From Prevotella sp. UBA5379 (lineage in GTDB: Bacteria; Bacteroidota; Bacteroidia; Bacteroidales; Bacteroidaceae), in NCBI GenBank assembly GCA_002409785.1, contig DHOX01000050.1, positions 5,731 to 36,140 of the forward strand: 30,410 nt of DNA, written 5' to 3'. A program made the position numbers and the translations under genes. This document shows positions 1 to 8,451 of this stretch, piece after piece. Numbering within the stretch: position 1 is the stretch's first letter; every line of letters starts with the position of its first letter. Under the pieces are notes generated by a model, which did no database searches, had not been told where the DNA came from, and was given only the letters and a program-made list of their open reading frames with translations.

Positions 1-113
1 CATTTTGGTCCCTTAAAGAACTACCGTGACCGCCTCTGATTCATGGTAAAAGGATTCTTCCAGGTTGAAGTGACAGGGCATTTCATGCGACAACTTCTGT
101 CCCTGCTTTAATC

Positions 114-2129
114 TTATTTCTTCTTTTCTGATTCCTTAATGATACCATGCCGGTAAGCATATAATAATTCTTCCAAGTCATCAATCTGATGGCGCAACTC
201 TATCCCCTTATCTGTGTCGGCTACGAGGAGCCGGTGATTACTCAACTCTACAAGTTGTGTAGTTGACTTGATGTCTGTGCCCCTTCTTATGGCATCTTCC
301 TGACTGGTAAAGGGTTCATGCTGTACCAGTTGGAGACTGCGGCTATGGAACACCAATGTGTAACCGGCAATTCCTGTCTCACTATGGTATGCTTTGGAAA
401 AGCCACCGTCGATGACCAGCAGTTTGCCATTTGCCTTGATCGGATTTTCTCCCTGTGCCGCCTTGACGGGGACATGCCCGTTGATAATGTGCCTGTTGGG
501 GCCCTTTGCACCAAATGAATCCAATATATAGTCAACTACTTTTTCATTGTCTCGCAGTTTAAAGTAGTTGCCCTTTTCTTCATGCCATGTTGCCTGATCA
601 GTGATAAAATAACGTTCAAAAGTAGCCATCTTGCTCTTGTCGAATAGAGGAGAATTAGGCCCCAGCCAGAGGTAGAGAAAAAAGTCAATATCATATTGTC
701 GCTCCTCCGGATCCGTATCGGTTTGAAATGCATTACGTACCATAATCTCGATGTTATGCATCAACTTTGGGCCACTGTAGCGGCGTCCCGGATAGATTTC
801 AACTTCTTTCAAGGTGCCGTCCGTGTTGAGCGGACAGGAGGCGTGGAAAAGCAGATTGTTATTGAAGATGGCATATATGCTGCCATGGGCCAGCATGAGT
901 TGGATATGCCCTTGTAATTTCTCGCTTACGGCAAAAGAACGATGGAGCTTTCGTACCAGGAACTTTTCTTCTTTAGTAAGCTCGTATGGGTTTTTCGGAT
1001 CAACTGTAGGAAAGTGACATGACGAAAGAGGGTAGGACTTGCCGTCTAACTCGATGGTTCCCTTTTTGTAATCGATCCTGTCCAGCAGGCAACGGTCTTC
1101 CATCTTCCATTCAGGGTGAATCTTGTAGAGTTGACTTTCTATCTTAAACTGGATGATCGCAATGGCTTTATGCATCTGAGCGGTAAGCCGCTGGGTACGT
1201 TCATCTACATGAGCGATGTCACCGCCAGATTTGGGCAGGAATTCTGTGCAGGGATCATCTTTGTAGGTGGCCATGGCAAAGGTGGCCAGAGGCATGAGAT
1301 TGATGCCATATCCTTCTTCCAGGGTAGTCAGGTTGGCATATCGTAAAGAGACCCGGATCACTTCACAGATGCAAGCATCGTTTCCTGCGGCTGCTCCGAT
1401 CCAGAGCATATCATGGTTTCCCCATTGGATGTCCCAGGAATGGTAGTTCTGTAAGGTATCCATAATAATATGTGCTCCCGGTCCCCGATCGTAGATATCA
1501 CCTAGTATGTGGAGTTGATCGATGGCCAGTCTCTGGATCACTTTGGCAATAGCGATGATAAAGGCATCAGCCCGACCTGTGGAGATGATGGTATCGACAA
1601 TTACATTTACGTATGCCGTCTTGTTCGTATCCTCTGTGTGCTCGTGGAGAAGCTCTTCTATGATATAGGAAAAATCTTCAGGCAATGATTTCCTGACTTT
1701 AGAACGGGTATATTTGCTGGATACGTCCCGGCAGACGGCTACGAGTCGATGGAGGGTGATATGATACCAGTCATTAATATCCTTTTCTGTCTGTTTGACC
1801 AGCTCCAGTTTTTCTTCGGGATAGTAGATTAAAGTGCACAGGTCGCGTTTATCCTGTTCTCTGAGCGAGTTGCCGAAAAGTTCGTCCACTTTCCTTCGGA
1901 TATTACCTGATGCATTCTTCAGAACATGCTGGAAGGCTTCATACTCTCCATGTATATCTGCCAGAAAATGCTCCGTACCCTTTGGCAGGTGGAGGATGGC
2001 TGCCAGATTGATGATTTCTGTACTCGCCGAGGCGATATTCGGAAAACTCTTTGACAATAAGGTCAGATACCTCATGTCCTTATCAATGTTATAATGCTTC
2101 ATAGTTTTTGCTTGTGTTTTTGTTTTCAT
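114..2129 (-). CDS. fbp: Class III fructose-1,6-bisphosphatase
   Basis: Hydrolyses fructose-1,6-bisphosphate to fructose-6-phosphate, the committing step of gluconeogenesis, in the cytoplasm. The 671-residue length and a split calcineurin-type metallophosphatase core mark the class III (Firmicutes/Bacteroidetes) family. D58-x-H60 lies in ADIHGEYEAF, and further on come GDIYDRG and GNHD, which supply metal ligands. A large family-specific insertion separates these from a C-terminal NGHVPVK segment with another ligand histidine. The ATG at 2129 is used here; a second ATG at 2102 (MKHYNIDKDM) is a plausible alternative, and neither has a clear Shine-Dalgarno. It lies 89 bp downstream of a glycosyltransferase-like gene on the same strand with no convincing promoter between, so it may be co-transcribed. 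Family assignment is secure; the exact start is not. Confidence 0.96.
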   Translation of the reverse strand: MKTKTQAKTMKHYNIDKDMRYLTLLSKSFPNIASASTEIINLAAILHLPKGTEHFLADIHGEYEAFQHVLKNASGNIRRKVDELFGNSLREQDKRDLCTLIYYPEEKLELVKQTEKDINDWYHITLHRLVAVCRDVSSKYTRSKVRKSLPEDFSYIIEELLHEHTEDTNKTAYVNVIVDTIISTGRADAFIIAIAKVIQRLAIDQLHILGDIYDRGPGAHIIMDTLQNYHSWDIQWGNHDMLWIGAAAGNDACICEVIRVSLRYANLTTLEEGYGINLMPLATFAMATYKDDPCTEFLPKSGGDIAHVDERTQRLTAQMHKAIAIIQFKIESQLYKIHPEWKMEDRCLLDRIDYKKGTIELDGKSYPLSSCHFPTVDPKNPYELTKEEKFLVRKLHRSFAVSEKLQGHIQLMLAHGSIYAIFNNNLLFHASCPLNTDGTLKEVEIYPGRRYSGPKLMHNIEIMVRNAFQTDTDPEERQYDIDFFLYLWLGPNSPLFDKSKMATFERYFITDQATWHEEKGNYFKLRDNEKVVDYILDSFGAKGPNRHIINGHVPVKAAQGENPIKANGKLLVIDGGFSKAYHSETGIAGYTLVFHSRSLQLVQHEPFTSQEDAIRRGTDIKSTTQLVELSNHRLLVADTDKGIELRHQIDDLEELLYAYRHGIIKESEKKK

Positions 2130-2218
2130 GGAATCATTGGAATTAATATTTGATTTGATCTTTTTCCTAACAGATCTCTATATTGCAGACGTCCCGGAGT
2201 TTGTCGGCAGGCGGTCCT

Positions 2219-3046
2219 TTAGGACTCGTCCTCTTTTTTCTTTTTTTCTTCCTGTGGCCTGCAATATTTCAACATGGTTTTTGTCTTTCGGTCCTCCAGT
2301 GACTCCTCCGGCATGAAGCCTTCGGTGAGGCCTGTACGTGAAGTCATGACTTGGAAAACGCGACGGGAGAATTTCTCCATTTTCAACTTCTTGATCTGTT
2401 CTGTCAGCAAGTCATCGTCATAATCCGTATCGTGAAGAAGGCTCTGCAGAGCATCAAAGTATTCCTGAGGGATATTCTGATGTGGCATCCTTGACTGAAT
2501 CTGAAGCAGTTGTCTGAGGATAAGGTGCTCCGGACTGTCATTCCCGGTCAGCCGGCGGATCTGCTCTGCTTTGAATTTTTCGTGACGGGATAACACCCTG
2601 GCATAGACTTCTTCCATTTTTGACCGCATCTCTTCTTCAGAAAGAAGATGGGTGAGTACCGGGTTAGGAATCCTGTAAAGTTGGAAGTTCCATTTTAATT
2701 TTTTCAGATATTGCATTTCGAGTGGGGTGGTTACCAATACGGCATCAGCATATTTTATCATGCTTTTCTGGTAATTCAACCGCTGGAAAAAACGTTTGTG
2801 TGCGGGGTGCCGCATGTTCCATGGGGTGATCCCGCCCAGAGGTGAAAAGATATAGGGTATACCCATCTTTCTGGCCTTTCCGGCTAATCGGGATGCCCGA
2901 TAATCCCATGCCCCTAACAGATGAAGAAGGTCTGCTTCTGACAACTGGTCTGTGTGGTCACATCTGCTGACAGCTGACATATAGTCTCGCCAGATGTCAA
3001 TCTTTGATATAGACTTATTGATATACAGATAGATCTTCATATTCAT
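2219..3046 (-). CDS. Half-size GT4-like protein (glycosyltransferase N-terminal domain only)
   Basis: A 275-residue protein. Residues ~38-130 resemble the acceptor-side (N-terminal) Rossmann domain of GT-B family 4 glycosyltransferases: HLLGAWDYR, GIPYIFSPLGGITPWN and a late IPNPV stretch match the HxHGxWx..GIPYVxSPRG..PW..IPNG pattern. The second GT-B domain, which would bind the nucleotide sugar with an E-x7-E motif, is absent. It is replaced by a charged, probably helical region rich in K, E and D, ending in a KKKKEDES tail. No signal peptide or membrane segment is visible. It sits between a GT2 glycosyltransferase and fbp on the same strand. The role is unknown: a regulatory or partner subunit, or a decayed enzyme now doing something else. 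A second in-frame ATG at 3040 may be the real start. Confidence 0.7.
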   Translation of the reverse strand: MNMKIYLYINKSISKIDIWRDYMSAVSRCDHTDQLSEADLLHLLGAWDYRASRLAGKARKMGIPYIFSPLGGITPWNMRHPAHKRFFQRLNYQKSMIKYADAVLVTTPLEMQYLKKLKWNFQLYRIPNPVLTHLLSEEEMRSKMEEVYARVLSRHEKFKAEQIRRLTGNDSPEHLILRQLLQIQSRMPHQNIPQEYFDALQSLLHDTDYDDDLLTEQIKKLKMEKFSRRVFQVMTSRTGLTEGFMPEESLEDRKTKTMLKYCRPQEEKKKKEDES

Positions 3047-3049
3047 TCC

Positions 3050-3080
3050 TAAATATACAACATTCTATCGGAATAAACAA
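3050..3080 (-). promoter_or_regulatory. Putative promoter of the GT4-like gene
   Basis: Read on the minus strand, TTG (3078-3080) is followed by 20 bases and then TATATTTA (3050-3057), one base off the Bacteroidetes -7 consensus TAnnTTTG. The -7 box ends only 3 nt from the ATG at 3046 and 9 nt from the ATG at 3040. If it is used, the transcript would be nearly leaderless. The region is AT-rich, so chance similarity is possible. Confidence 0.4.
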
Positions 3081-3115
3081 GAATGATGATAGAATTTTAC
3101 TTTGAATAACAAATA

Positions 3116-3162
3116 ATGCGGAGGTCTTTACTGCTGCATTCCGCATACAGGATCATTGATCC
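3116..3162 (-). terminator. Weak hairpin pair downstream of the GT2 gene
   Basis: Two short inverted repeats lie between the GT2 stop (3175) and the next promoter: GGATC-ATT-GATCC at 3150-3162, and ATGCGGA paired with TCCGCAT at 3116-3146. Neither is followed by a proper U-tract on the minus strand, so termination is only a suggestion. Confidence 0.3.
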
Positions 3163-3174
3163 CGCGACTGATTC

Positions 3175-4356
3175 TTATAGTTTATGACTGGTAAAATCAT
3201 ACTTGTCACTATTCAGATAGCGGAGTTTATAGTATAGTGACCTCCAGACGAGACTCAGCTCATAGAAGGGCAGCAGGATGGTCGGAATCGTATCGTCAAA
3301 AGGGTGGACGGCGGATTGCCCGGTGATCCATCGGGTCATGAGACTAATGATGAAGGCGATGCTCCCCACTCCGAATAAAATCCAGTGACAGGTGATCCCA
3401 CTCCAGACCATTGAAGCGATGTCGGCCAGCAAACTGACATGAAAGAGCAACTGACTGCAGGCCGACTTTAGTCTTGGGCCTGCAGAGTGCCTGAGTTTCC
3501 TTTTGGTAGCACAGTAGCACAGATGCAGATCGCACCATGTTTTCTCCGTGGGGGCTTCTTCAATCAGCCAGCTTTCGGGATCGAGTGTAGTCAATGTACA
3601 TTCCCCCTTCGCATAGTTGTTGACCATAAAATCAAATTCTCCCCGGATCAGTTCCAGATTATCCCGGAAACCTTCCTTTTCAAGAAACTCGCTTTTACGG
3701 AAACAAAGATAAGGCATATTTGTACGATAAGGGGTGCCATGCTTTGCTGCATAGAGGATGGGCAGGGCCGTAAAGATGTGCTCGAACCGCTGATAAGCTG
3801 ATGCCTGATGGTCAAAGGTAGTGATACCCATGACTAAATTGCTGAAACTTGTCCGGTATTGGGAAGCACTTTTTAGCCACGAACTGGAGTTCGGGTGACA
3901 GGTGGGAGTGGTGAGCAGGATCCATTCATATTTGGCAGCTTTGACTCCTAAGGTGATCTGGAGTTTTTTGCGGCTCATATAACGGCTGCTGTCCGGGATC
4001 ATCGTATAGTAAAGACGGTCCCCAAACTGTTGCTTCAGTTTTTTCAGGACATCTTCCGTATCACTTTCATGTGATTCTGCAACCACAATCACCTGAAAGT
4101 CTGAATCATAGTCCTGATAGAGGAATAGAGGTAAGTTACGTTCCAGCGCAGCCTTTTCATCATGAGTTGTGATGACAATACTGACAGGCTGATCACTGTT
4201 CTTGTCCGGTATTTCATGACCAGCATCATCCTTTCCTCTCACTGGACGTCCCGGAATCCTTACCCTGAACAGGTAAGGATTTACCAACGAAGTGGCAAAA
4301 GTCAACACCAGAAGAATAATTCCGGTGATTATCGTAATTTCATCTATCTCAAACAT
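3175..4356 (-). CDS. Membrane-anchored family 2 glycosyltransferase
   Basis: A 393-residue inner-membrane glycosyltransferase, probably adding sugars to envelope glycans; donor and acceptor unknown. Residues ~7-28 form a signal-anchor helix. A GT-A domain begins at ~58 with SIVITTHDEK, typical of the GT2 opening strand, followed by VIVVAESHESDTEDVL, which carries nucleotide-binding acidic residues. Two hydrophobic segments at ~303-322 and ~324-341 and a further amphipathic stretch near 360 return the chain to the membrane, as in processive or lipid-linked GT2 enzymes. The ATG at 4356 is the only sensible start because the anchor follows immediately. A consensus -7 box ends 5 nt before it. The lysA gene ends 43 bp upstream (4400). 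The downstream neighbour is a GT4-like protein, suggesting a small envelope-sugar unit. Confidence 0.85.
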   Translation of the reverse strand: MFEIDEITIITGIILLVLTFATSLVNPYLFRVRIPGRPVRGKDDAGHEIPDKNSDQPVSIVITTHDEKAALERNLPLFLYQDYDSDFQVIVVAESHESDTEDVLKKLKQQFGDRLYYTMIPDSSRYMSRKKLQITLGVKAAKYEWILLTTPTCHPNSSSWLKSASQYRTSFSNLVMGITTFDHQASAYQRFEHIFTALPILYAAKHGTPYRTNMPYLCFRKSEFLEKEGFRDNLELIRGEFDFMVNNYAKGECTLTTLDPESWLIEEAPTEKTWCDLHLCYCATKRKLRHSAGPRLKSACSQLLFHVSLLADIASMVWSGITCHWILFGVGSIAFIISLMTRWITGQSAVHPFDDTIPTILLPFYELSLVWRSLYYKLRYLNSDKYDFTSHKL

Positions 4357-4361
4357 TGGTG

Positions 4362-4369
4362 CAAAGATA
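4362..4369 (-). promoter_or_regulatory. -7 promoter box of the GT2 gene, possibly leaderless
   Basis: TATCTTTG on the minus strand matches TAnnTTTG exactly. It ends 5 nt before the ATG at 4356, so initiation would fall at or next to the start codon. A -33 TTTG is not evident. Confidence 0.5.
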
Positions 4370-4399
4370 GCAATATTTTTGTTTGTGAAGAAGAATATC

Positions 4400-5557
4400 T
4401 TAGAAATCTTCTTTCATATAGCTCTTGGGCAGTGGGCGGCAGTTATATTGGCTGGCCATCACTTCTCCGTAAGCCCCAGCACTTCTGATCGCAATGAGAT
4501 CCCCTCTGTGGCATCTATTCAACTGGATAGACTTGGCGAAGACATCACTGGATTCACAAATCGGACCGACGACATCATAAGGTTGTTCCGGCAGGTCACT
4601 GCTTAGATTCTCTATTCTGTGATAAGCATCATAGAGAGCCGGGCGTATGAGGTCGGTCATGCCTGCGTCAACGATAGCAAATTGCTTCGCTACGCCCTGT
4701 TTGACATAGAGTATTCTGGTAATGAGTGATCCCATCTGAGCTACCACAGCCCGTCCTAATTCAAAATGCAGGGTTTGCCCCGGACGGAGTTTCAGATATT
4801 GGGCATAGGTGTCGAAATAGGCTTTGAAGTTGGGAACGGGGACCTGGTTCGGATGGACATAGTCTACGCCGAGTCCCCCGCCGACGTTAATGTTCTGTAT
4901 TGGAATATGACGGTCTTCCAGCTGATCCTGGAGATCGTTGATCCGGTGGCATAAAGCCTTGAAGTTTCCCATGTCAAGAATCTGGGAACCGATATGAAAA
5001 TGAAGGCCGATGAAATGGACATTTTTCATCTTCAGGGCTTCCTCTATGGCAGGGATCATATCCCGCATGGCAATGCCGAATTTGTTTTCCGCCAGTCCTG
5101 TAGTAATGTTTGCATGGGTATGGGCATCTATATCAGGATTGATGCGGAAGGCAATCCGGGCGATCTTGCCCTTTTGTGCGGCCAGAGCGTTGATGACTTC
5201 CAGCTCCGGAATGCTCTCGACATTAAAAGAAAAAATGTCCTTGTCCAGAGCGAAATTGATTTCCCGGTCGCTTTTTCCCACTCCGGCAAATACGATCTTG
5301 GAAGGAAGGAATCCGGTTTCAATGCACCTCTTGATTTCTCCACCACTGACACAGTCGGCTCCCAGTCCGGCCTGGCAGATTATTTTCAGTATCTTCGGGT
5401 TTGCGTTTGCCTTGACGGCGTAGTGTTCCGTAAAACCTTTATGCTTTGCTTCTTCTGTCTTAATGGCAGAAAGGGTCTTTTTCAGAAGATCGGTATCGTA
5501 ATAATAAAAAGGTGTATCAACCTTTGTAAATTTATCTATTGGAAATTTTCCTTTCAT
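4400..5557 (-). CDS. lysA: Diaminopimelate decarboxylase
   Basis: PLP-dependent decarboxylation of meso-diaminopimelate to L-lysine, the last step of lysine synthesis. At 385 residues it has the alanine-racemase-like fold of group IV decarboxylases. The PLP lysine is K49 in HYAVKANANPK. Further signatures are HFHIGSQI, the phosphate-binding GGGLGVDY, and the C-terminal active-site CESSD plus YGEVMASQYN that completes the dimer interface. Its ATG overlaps the lysC stop by one base (TAATG at 5555-5559), so translation is coupled to aspartokinase. The pair controls entry to and exit from the lysine/DAP branch, and DAP is also needed for peptidoglycan. Confidence 0.97.
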   Translation of the reverse strand: MKGKFPIDKFTKVDTPFYYYDTDLLKKTLSAIKTEEAKHKGFTEHYAVKANANPKILKIICQAGLGADCVSGGEIKRCIETGFLPSKIVFAGVGKSDREINFALDKDIFSFNVESIPELEVINALAAQKGKIARIAFRINPDIDAHTHANITTGLAENKFGIAMRDMIPAIEEALKMKNVHFIGLHFHIGSQILDMGNFKALCHRINDLQDQLEDRHIPIQNINVGGGLGVDYVHPNQVPVPNFKAYFDTYAQYLKLRPGQTLHFELGRAVVAQMGSLITRILYVKQGVAKQFAIVDAGMTDLIRPALYDAYHRIENLSSDLPEQPYDVVGPICESSDVFAKSIQLNRCHRGDLIAIRSAGAYGEVMASQYNCRPLPKSYMKEDF

Positions 5558-6882
5558 TATTTCTTCTTGTTAAATAGGGTATCACTTAAACTCTGGAGGG
5601 CTTTTTTCTTGTCGCTCTCCCTGATAAGGAAAGAGATGTTGTAATTACTGCCACCGTATGAGATCATCCTGACAGGTATATCTTTCATGGCGTCTGTGGC
5701 AAGGGTCTCAAATCCCAGATTACTCCAGTCCAGGTCGCCGACGACACAGATAATACACATATCTTCATCTACCGTAACGGTCCCATATTTCTTCAGTTCA
5801 GCAACGATTTCTTCGAGATGCGTAGGGTTGTCAATGCTCATGGAAACTCCCACTTCCGAGGTGGTGATCATATCTATCGGAGTCTGAAAACTTTCGAAGA
5901 TCTCAAAGACTTTCCTCATAAAACCGGTAGCCAGCAGCATCCGGCTGGACTTGATCTTGATGGCCGTAATATTATCTTTGGCTGCGACAGCCTTGATCTT
6001 TCCTCGTACAAGAACATTATCAATGATCGTACCGGGGGCTTTTGAATCCATGGTGTTTTTCAGCCGGACGGGAATGCCTGCATACTTGGCGGGTTGGACA
6101 CAGGTCGGATGTAAGATCTTTGCCCCGAAATAGGCCAGTTCGGCAGCTTCCTCAAAATTGAGTTGGCTGACAGCATCTGTTTTCTCTACGATACGGGGGT
6201 CATTGTTGTGCATGCCATCAATATCTGTCCAGATCTGGATTTCATCAGCCGGCAGGGCTGCTCCGATAAGAGAAGCGGTATAGTCACTGCCGCCCCTCTG
6301 GAGGTTGTCAACTTCTCCGTAGGCATTCCTGCAGATGAATCCTTGGGTAACATAGATCTGATAACCTTCGTTTTTCTCCATCAACTCATGGAGTTTTTCC
6401 CGGATATACTGCGGGTCCGGTTCTGCGTTCTTGTCCGTGCGCATGAAATCGAGGGCATTCAGTAAAACAGCCTTGATCCCGATTTCCTGCAGGTAATTCA
6501 CCATCATGTTCGTGCTCATGATTTCACCCTGGGCAACGATGTTTTTTGCTTCAAAACTGGTGAACAGATCCTTCGTAAAGGACCGTAAGTAATCAAATCT
6601 TCCTTTCAGGAAGGTTCCGGTTGCCTGTCTCATCTCTTTGGTTGAGTAGAGAGCCTGCGTGTGGTCAATGTATTTTTTCTCAAGATGATTGATGACATCA
6701 TTTGCTCCATCAGGATTTTTTTTATACAGATAATCACTGATTTCTATTAGCGAATTCGTGGTGCCGCTCATCGCAGACAAAACAACGAAAGTAGGATCGC
6801 CTGATTCTGTGATTAAAGAGGCTACGGACTTCATGCGGTCAGGTGTTCCGACAGAAGTGCCTCCGAATTTCATTACCTTCAT
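5557..6882 (-). CDS. lysC: Aspartate kinase (aspartokinase III type)
   Basis: Phosphorylates L-aspartate, the first step to lysine, threonine, methionine and DAP. It has 441 residues. The N-terminal MKVMKFGGTSVG carries the catalytic lysine, and the amino-acid-kinase domain continues with QRGGSDYTASLIGAAL and the substrate stretch FEEAAELAYFGAKILHP. Two C-terminal ACT domains (about 300-441) suggest feedback control by an end product, probably lysine. No homoserine dehydrogenase domain is attached, unlike ThrA. The start at 6882 matches the usual N-terminus; a second ATG at 6873 would remove only three residues. It is translationally coupled to lysA downstream. The 131-bp gap to the FtsE-like gene upstream contains a short CTGACG/CGTCAG hairpin (6949-6975) without a U-tract and no clear promoter. 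Confidence 0.97.
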   Translation of the reverse strand: MKVMKFGGTSVGTPDRMKSVASLITESGDPTFVVLSAMSGTTNSLIEISDYLYKKNPDGANDVINHLEKKYIDHTQALYSTKEMRQATGTFLKGRFDYLRSFTKDLFTSFEAKNIVAQGEIMSTNMMVNYLQEIGIKAVLLNALDFMRTDKNAEPDPQYIREKLHELMEKNEGYQIYVTQGFICRNAYGEVDNLQRGGSDYTASLIGAALPADEIQIWTDIDGMHNNDPRIVEKTDAVSQLNFEEAAELAYFGAKILHPTCVQPAKYAGIPVRLKNTMDSKAPGTIIDNVLVRGKIKAVAAKDNITAIKIKSSRMLLATGFMRKVFEIFESFQTPIDMITTSEVGVSMSIDNPTHLEEIVAELKKYGTVTVDEDMCIICVVGDLDWSNLGFETLATDAMKDIPVRMISYGGSNYNISFLIRESDKKKALQSLSDTLFNKKK

Positions 6883-7013
6883 TTTGTTCTATTTTGGTAT
6901 ATGACTCTGTTGTTCGTGTAAACCGGAAAATATGATATTTTAAGTCCCCTGACGATTCTTGGAAATGACCGTCAGAGCAGAAATAAAACTTATGGATAGG
7001 AGAGTTTATAAAT

Positions 7014-7721
7014 CTATTCTTCGTTTTTGATGCTCAGGTGATTATACTCCTTCGTCACTTCATTGAACTTACCCTCCTGGCAGCAATACACGATACCTGG
7101 ATATTGATCCAGCATAGGAATATTATGTGTGCTCATTACTACGGCAGTACCGCTAGCGGTGACATTCTTGAGCAGTCTGACGATATTTGAAGCCGTTTCC
7201 GGATCCAGGTTCCCTGTGGGCTCATCTGCGATGATCATCTTCGGTTGGTTGAGAATAGCACGGGCAATGGCTACACGCTGCTGTTCACCTCCGGAAAGTT
7301 CATGGGGCATACGATCCTTTTTATCCATCATCTCCACTTCGGTGAGGACTTCATCAATCCTGTCATTAATTTTCTTTTTGTCTTTCCACCCTGTAGCCTT
7401 AAGGACAAACTGGAAATTCTTTTTCACGGAACGATCGTGAAGTAACTGAAAGTCCTGAAAGATAATTCCCATCTCCTTTCGCAAGGCCGGAATTTCCTTT
7501 CGCTTGAGGACTTTCAGGTCTCGCCCCAGCACCTCTGCTTTATCAGCCTCGTCGGGGTGAAGATCCAGTTCGCAATAGAGGGTCTTTAAAAGAGAACTTT
7601 TTCCGGATCCTACTTTACCGATGATATAGACAAATTCTCCCTCATCCACATGGAAGTTGACTTGAGAAAGAATCAGGTTATCTTCTTGGTAGATATTTAC
7701 ATTCTGATAGTCAATTAACAT
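7014..7721 (-). CDS. ftsE: FtsE-like ABC transporter ATPase
   Basis: A 235-residue stand-alone ABC ATPase. It has Walker A GKVGSGKSS (residues ~37-45), a Q-loop in GIIFQDFQLL, the signature LSGGEQQRVAIARAI, Walker B MIIADEPTGNLDP and an H-loop STHN. Highest similarity is to FtsE/LolD-type ATPases. FtsE works with the membrane protein FtsX at the divisome to activate peptidoglycan hydrolases. No FtsX-like permease is present in this window, so the partner is encoded elsewhere and the assignment within the FtsE/LolD/MacB group is not certain. It lies 52 bp downstream of hisIE on the same strand with no promoter seen, so it may be at the end of the purU-his transcript. Confidence 0.85.
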   Translation of the reverse strand: MLIDYQNVNIYQEDNLILSQVNFHVDEGEFVYIIGKVGSGKSSLLKTLYCELDLHPDEADKAEVLGRDLKVLKRKEIPALRKEMGIIFQDFQLLHDRSVKKNFQFVLKATGWKDKKKINDRIDEVLTEVEMMDKKDRMPHELSGGEQQRVAIARAILNQPKMIIADEPTGNLDPETASNIVRLLKNVTASGTAVVMSTHNIPMLDQYPGIVYCCQEGKFNEVTKEYNHLSIKNEE

Positions 7722-7773
7722 GATAATCCGTATATTTATGATTGTATCCCTTTGTCAGATACTTTTATGTTGG

Positions 7774-8433
7774 TTACGCTTTCCGATGATAAGTTCCCAT
7801 TGCCTTGGCCAGCCGCCGGTCCTTATCCCAGTCCGGATTGTGACGCTTGAGCAGTTCTGCTGCCACATCCTCGATGCGAAGTCCCTTGTCTGTGAGCAGT
7901 ACGATCAGATGATAGACCGTATCCGCAGCTTCATATACTAAATGATCCGTATCCTTGGCAGATGTTGCCTCAATAACTGTTTCCAGTGACTCTTCTCCGA
8001 ATTTCTGGGCAATCCGGTTTGTCCCTTTCTTGAAGAGGACGGTCGTGTAACTGCCTTCAGGCATTTCCTTGTGACGCTTTTCGATAAAGTCCTGTAGTTC
8101 AGAGAGAAACTCGATAGGGTTATAGTTGTTCTCTTCAGCCCAGCAGGTATCTGTACCCTTATGACAGACCGGTCCTTCTGGATGGACCCTGACCAGTAAG
8201 GTATCACTGTCACAGTCTTTCTTGATGCTGACCAGATCAAGGAAATTTCCGGAGGTCTCCCCCTTAGTCCACAAACACTGACGAGAGCGGCTCCAGAAAG
8301 TAACCTTATGGAGCTGAAGGGTTTTCTCATACGCTTCCTTGTTCATATAGCCAAGCATCAGCACATTTCTGGTCTTTGCATCCTGTATGATAGCGGGAAC
8401 AAGTCCGTTCATTTTTTCAAAATCGATTTCCAT
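7774..8433 (-). CDS. hisI: Bifunctional phosphoribosyl-AMP cyclohydrolase / phosphoribosyl-ATP pyrophosphatase
   Basis: Carries out steps 2 and 3 of histidine synthesis, PRPP-ATP to PR-AMP to ProFAR. The 219-residue fusion starts with the HisI cyclohydrolase domain (about 1-105): GYMNKEAYEKTL, FWSRSRQ, then DCDSDT and GPVCHKGTDTC, which hold the zinc and magnesium ligands. The HisE pyrophosphatase domain (about 115-205) has FGEESLETVIEA and a helix ending ADTVYHLIVLL, the MazG-like E-E-D arrangement. It sits 18 bp after hisF. The fused form is usual in Bacteroidetes and enterobacteria. Confidence 0.97.
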   Translation of the reverse strand: MEIDFEKMNGLVPAIIQDAKTRNVLMLGYMNKEAYEKTLQLHKVTFWSRSRQCLWTKGETSGNFLDLVSIKKDCDSDTLLVRVHPEGPVCHKGTDTCWAEENNYNPIEFLSELQDFIEKRHKEMPEGSYTTVLFKKGTNRIAQKFGEESLETVIEATSAKDTDHLVYEAADTVYHLIVLLTDKGLRIEDVAAELLKRHNPDWDKDRRLAKAMGTYHRKA

Positions 8434-8451
8434 ATTTATTGTTTTTTGATC

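Noticed and set aside
6949..6975. Hairpin CTGACG/CGTCAG between the FtsE-like gene and lysC as a terminator or lysine riboswitch
   Set aside because: The stem is only six base pairs with no U-tract, and none of the conserved lysine-riboswitch core is visible in the 131-bp gap.
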